Assembly (NCBI GenBank): GCA_964602985.1 | Contig: CAZRTJ010000004.1 | Span: 62,001 to 126,000 of the forward strand | DNA from: CAYZJB01 sp964602985 | Lineage (GTDB): Bacteria; CLD3; SB21 | DNA: 64,000 nt | Reading direction: 5' to 3' | Part shown: piece after piece, positions 61,813 through 64,000 of the stretch | Numbering within the stretch: the stretch's first letter is position 1 | Layout: the number at the start of each line of letters is the position of its first letter | Program-made: the position numbers and the translations under genes | The notes under the pieces: model-generated | What the model was told of the DNA's origin: nothing | The model's database searches: none | What the model saw: only the letters and a program-made list of their open reading frames with translations

Positions 61813-64000
61813 ATGAGATTGATACTGTCCGTTTTCTTTATTGCATGTTCCATCCTACCGTTGGCTGCCCAGCAAAATTGGACAAACATCGGGCCCAATG
61901 GCGGCTTGATCGACGCCATGGCGGCGGACTACAAGAATCCCGGAACGCTGTTTTGTGGAACCAATACGGGGGAGGTCTACAAGACAACGGACGACGGACA
62001 AAGCTGGATGTATGTCACGAAGCTGTCCGGCTTTGTTTCCAAGATGGCGATTGACACCCTATCCGGTCAGCGAATCATCGCCGCCTGTGCAAACGATATT
62101 TTCTATTCGACCAATGGGGGAGTGACGTTTTCCAAATCGGCCATTGAGGATGTTGAGGAAGTGTTTGACGTGCAGTTCAGTCCGTTGAATCCGGTGCAGA
62201 TGTACCTGGTCAGCGAGGGGATCGTATATCGAAGCAACAACTCTGGTCAAAGCTGGTCTTCGATCTATGAGGCCGATGATACGACGGCAATCACTGCTTT
62301 TGCCTTTAACCCCCAGGATCCGCAGAACACGTACTATCTGGCGACGATCACAGACAATGGAATTTCCACGATCGAACGTACCACAAACGACGGAGCCAAT
62401 TTCAGCGTTGTGCGCGCACTGCCACTCGATTGGGAAACAAGGAAGCTGTATGTGGCGGCGGACGTCAACTCGACGGTGATGGCTCTGACGGGTGATGAAG
62501 ACAGTACGAAGATCATCCGCAGTATCAACAACGGGGGTAGCTGGAACTTTGTCTACACTTCGGGCTTGCCGTTGATCTCCGGTTTTTCTCATCGGACCTT
62601 CTATCACTGGCTTCCTCGGAGGGGCAATGAGACGGAACAAGTGATCGGATGGTCAGGTGGTCTGATCAAGACCAACAATGCCGGTATCGCGTGGAGTGGC
62701 TTCCCCAACCCGCAATATGCGTACACGACACTGGTCCGATCGCCGCTCGATACGAGTAAGTTTTATGGACGAGTGGTAGGACAGAATGGTCTTTCGAAGA
62801 TTGTCCTGACCACTTTTGGCACGGTCAGTCTCACAGACATCAATGGCGGGCTTACCGCCACGGCCATTCGACGAATGCTGTATGCGAGCGGTGACGAGAT
62901 TATCGCACAAAGCGAATTCAATGATCTGCTCCTCAGTCGAAACGGCGGATTTGACTTCAACAAGTTCGGGACTGCCGGGGGGGAGGTGCTGGCCGCTTAC
63001 GAATCTGCAATTGACGATGGGTTCTACTGGATCTATGAAAACGGCCAGATTCATCGCTCGTTGAACGGAACGTCCAGTTCACTCTATACCACAGTTCCTT
63101 TCCACTCAGGGTTTGACAAAATCATCGACGCGAAGTTCGTGACGTATTTTGACTGGCAGTCCGGAGAAGACTCGAGCGCGATGATTATCGTCATGGGAAA
63201 GGATGGAGTGCCTGCGCGGGATATTCTGATCAGTGTCGATGACGGACTTAACTGGAAGTCGCTGAACTATGGAAATCACTTCGTGTCTGTGCCCAATCTC
63301 CAATCGATCAGTGTGGAGGAAAATGAAACGCTTAGCATCATTGCGGCCACTGAAAGTAGCGTGTGGTCGCTGGAAACCAAGGGAGGGGTCGCGTGGCAGC
63401 CAGTGTTCTCTGCTCCGGGCTCACACACTATTCTCCGGATGGCCTCTCGATACTCTAATGCACTCATCGAGTCGGACAGCGGACTGTTCGCCGGGTTTTT
63501 CGAATTTTTCAGCGGGCAATGGCAATTCTACGATGTATCGCACACTCTGGAAGCGTTGCCGACGGGGTCGATAGAAAAGCTTTTCGCAGGAACGGACGGC
63601 TATTACATGCTCAGGCGCGAGACCAACAATCGCATCGGACTGTACAAAGGCGGCTATGGGGTGGACCGTTGGGTGGAGATCACCGAGTCGCCGCTCGATG
63701 TGCTGAATCTCACCAGTGTTGTGGATGATTTTGATTTCGAGGATCAGGAGGCGATTCTCTACGCCGGCGCCAATAATGGGATTTGGCGGTTGAATCAGCG
63801 GGCTATTCTGACCAACGATACCGTCGCGACTTCCCAGCTGGCGCCGCTGAATCGTGGAGTGTCCGCGCAACTGGAAGTGAAATACAAGAACGATGGGACC
63901 TTGTTTGTCTTGATCGACAGTCTGCGCATCACGGGATCCGGCAGTTCGTCCTTTGTCTTTCAGGATACCATCTGGAATAACATCAATATCTATGCACCCA
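61813..64000 (+). CDS. large secreted BNR/sialidase-like repeat protein (truncated by window end)
   Basis: At least 729 residues, still open at the right edge. After a signal peptide (MRLILSVFFIACSILPLAAQ) it shows WTNIGPNGGLIDAMA and repeats of the type SNNSGQSWSSIY, TTNDGANFS, INNGGSWNFVY, NNAGIAWSGF and SVDDGLNWKSLN. This S/T-x-D/N-x-G-x-x-W pattern is the BNR/Asp-box repeat of beta-propellers. The end of the visible part reads LTNDTVATSQLAPLNRGVSAQLEVKYKN, a beta-rich Ig-like region. Such proteins are often surface sensors or glycan-binding exoproteins; no catalytic residues can be claimed. The promoter upstream is good. Confidence 0.75.
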   Translation, partial: MRLILSVFFIACSILPLAAQQNWTNIGPNGGLIDAMAADYKNPGTLFCGTNTGEVYKTTDDGQSWMYVTKLSGFVSKMAIDTLSGQRIIAACANDIFYSTNGGVTFSKSAIEDVEEVFDVQFSPLNPVQMYLVSEGIVYRSNNSGQSWSSIYEADDTTAITAFAFNPQDPQNTYYLATITDNGISTIERTTNDGANFSVVRALPLDWETRKLYVAADVNSTVMALTGDEDSTKIIRSINNGGSWNFVYTSGLPLISGFSHRTFYHWLPRRGNETEQVIGWSGGLIKTNNAGIAWSGFPNPQYAYTTLVRSPLDTSKFYGRVVGQNGLSKIVLTTFGTVSLTDINGGLTATAIRRMLYASGDEIIAQSEFNDLLLSRNGGFDFNKFGTAGGEVLAAYESAIDDGFYWIYENGQIHRSLNGTSSSLYTTVPFHSGFDKIIDAKFVTYFDWQSGEDSSAMIIVMGKDGVPARDILISVDDGLNWKSLNYGNHFVSVPNLQSISVEENETLSIIAATESSVWSLETKGGVAWQPVFSAPGSHTILRMASRYSNALIESDSGLFAGFFEFFSGQWQFYDVSHTLEALPTGSIEKLFAGTDGYYMLRRETNNRIGLYKGGYGVDRWVEITESPLDVLNLTSVVDDFDFEDQEAILYAGANNGIWRLNQRAILTNDTVATSQLAPLNRGVSAQLEVKYKNDGTLFVLIDSLRITGSGSSSFVFQDTIWNNINIYAP

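Overview
The window is a gene-dense chromosomal segment of moderate GC with short spacers, many 1-17 bp start/stop overlaps and clear Shine-Dalgarno sites. It contains no rRNA, tRNA, CRISPR array, phage or intact insertion sequence that I can see. The gene set suggests an uncultured Gram-negative bacterium of, or near, the FCB (Fibrobacterota-Chlorobiota-Bacteroidota) assemblage. The reasons are bacillithiol synthesis (bshC), futalosine menaquinone synthesis (mqnC), a PorV/PorQ-type outer-membrane protein, secreted FG-GAP and BNR-like proteins, a TonB-family protein, a porin and many lipoproteins. The phylum is an inference, and no marker in the window settles it.

Layout. 0-2.4 kb: a 3' gene fragment and a convergent slipin/NfeD membrane-protease pair. 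2.4-6.2 kb: a promoter region with two near-identical Fur-like palindromes and a six-codon mini-ORF. It leads into an operon of porin, Cys-rich mini-protein, FMN-binding (flavinylated) protein, multi-pass membrane protein and ApbE flavin transferase, which looks like an extracytoplasmic flavin electron-transfer module. 6.3-9.7 kb: a deoxyhypusine-synthase-like enzyme and two parvulin-type lipoproteins. 9.7-12.3 kb: an HMA-AraC fusion regulator and an OPT transporter, with a palindromic divergent promoter region. 12.5-15.9 kb: response regulator, unusual radical SAM protein and bshC. 16-20.6 kb: a long-chain acyl-CoA synthetase overlapping an unrecognised 918-residue protein. 20.6-26.4 kb: two tandem peptide-binding lipoproteins, an M19 dipeptidase lipoprotein and an M64-type peptidase. 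26.4-27.3 kb: a decayed RelE-type toxin-antitoxin module. 27.3-30.1 kb: an SDR, a small coiled-coil protein and the C-terminal half of a split carB. 30.3-31.2 kb: two small secreted coiled-coil proteins ending at a terminator.

31.2-40.3 kb: purH followed closely by the rod-shape cluster mreB-mreC-mreD-mrdA-rodA, then a HAD phosphatase and two envelope proteins. 40.3-44.9 kb (minus strand): PorV-like protein, DacB-type PBP4, FG-GAP protein and a lipoprotein. 45.2-51.4 kb: a 2-hydroxyacyl-CoA-dehydratase/benzoyl-CoA-reductase-type activase split over two overlapping genes, then rpe and an isolated HcrB-like (4-hydroxybenzoyl-CoA reductase beta) flavoprotein. 51.4-58.4 kb: TonB-type protein, purD, a cell-wall amidase, the pabB-pabC pair and mqnC. 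58.3-64 kb: an isoprenylcysteine-methyltransferase-like protein and a set of secreted proteins (an Ig-like protein, a FecR protein, an unknown), ending in a large BNR-like secreted protein cut by the window end.

The best candidates for something under-described are the Fur-box flavinylation operon, the 918-residue protein coupled to acyl-CoA synthetase, the split tandem activase with a nearby orphan HcrB, and the radical SAM gene between a response regulator and bshC. Start sites were re-chosen from ribosome binding sites and signal peptides where the longest frame runs into a neighbouring gene. All family assignments are from reading the sequence; no database search was run.
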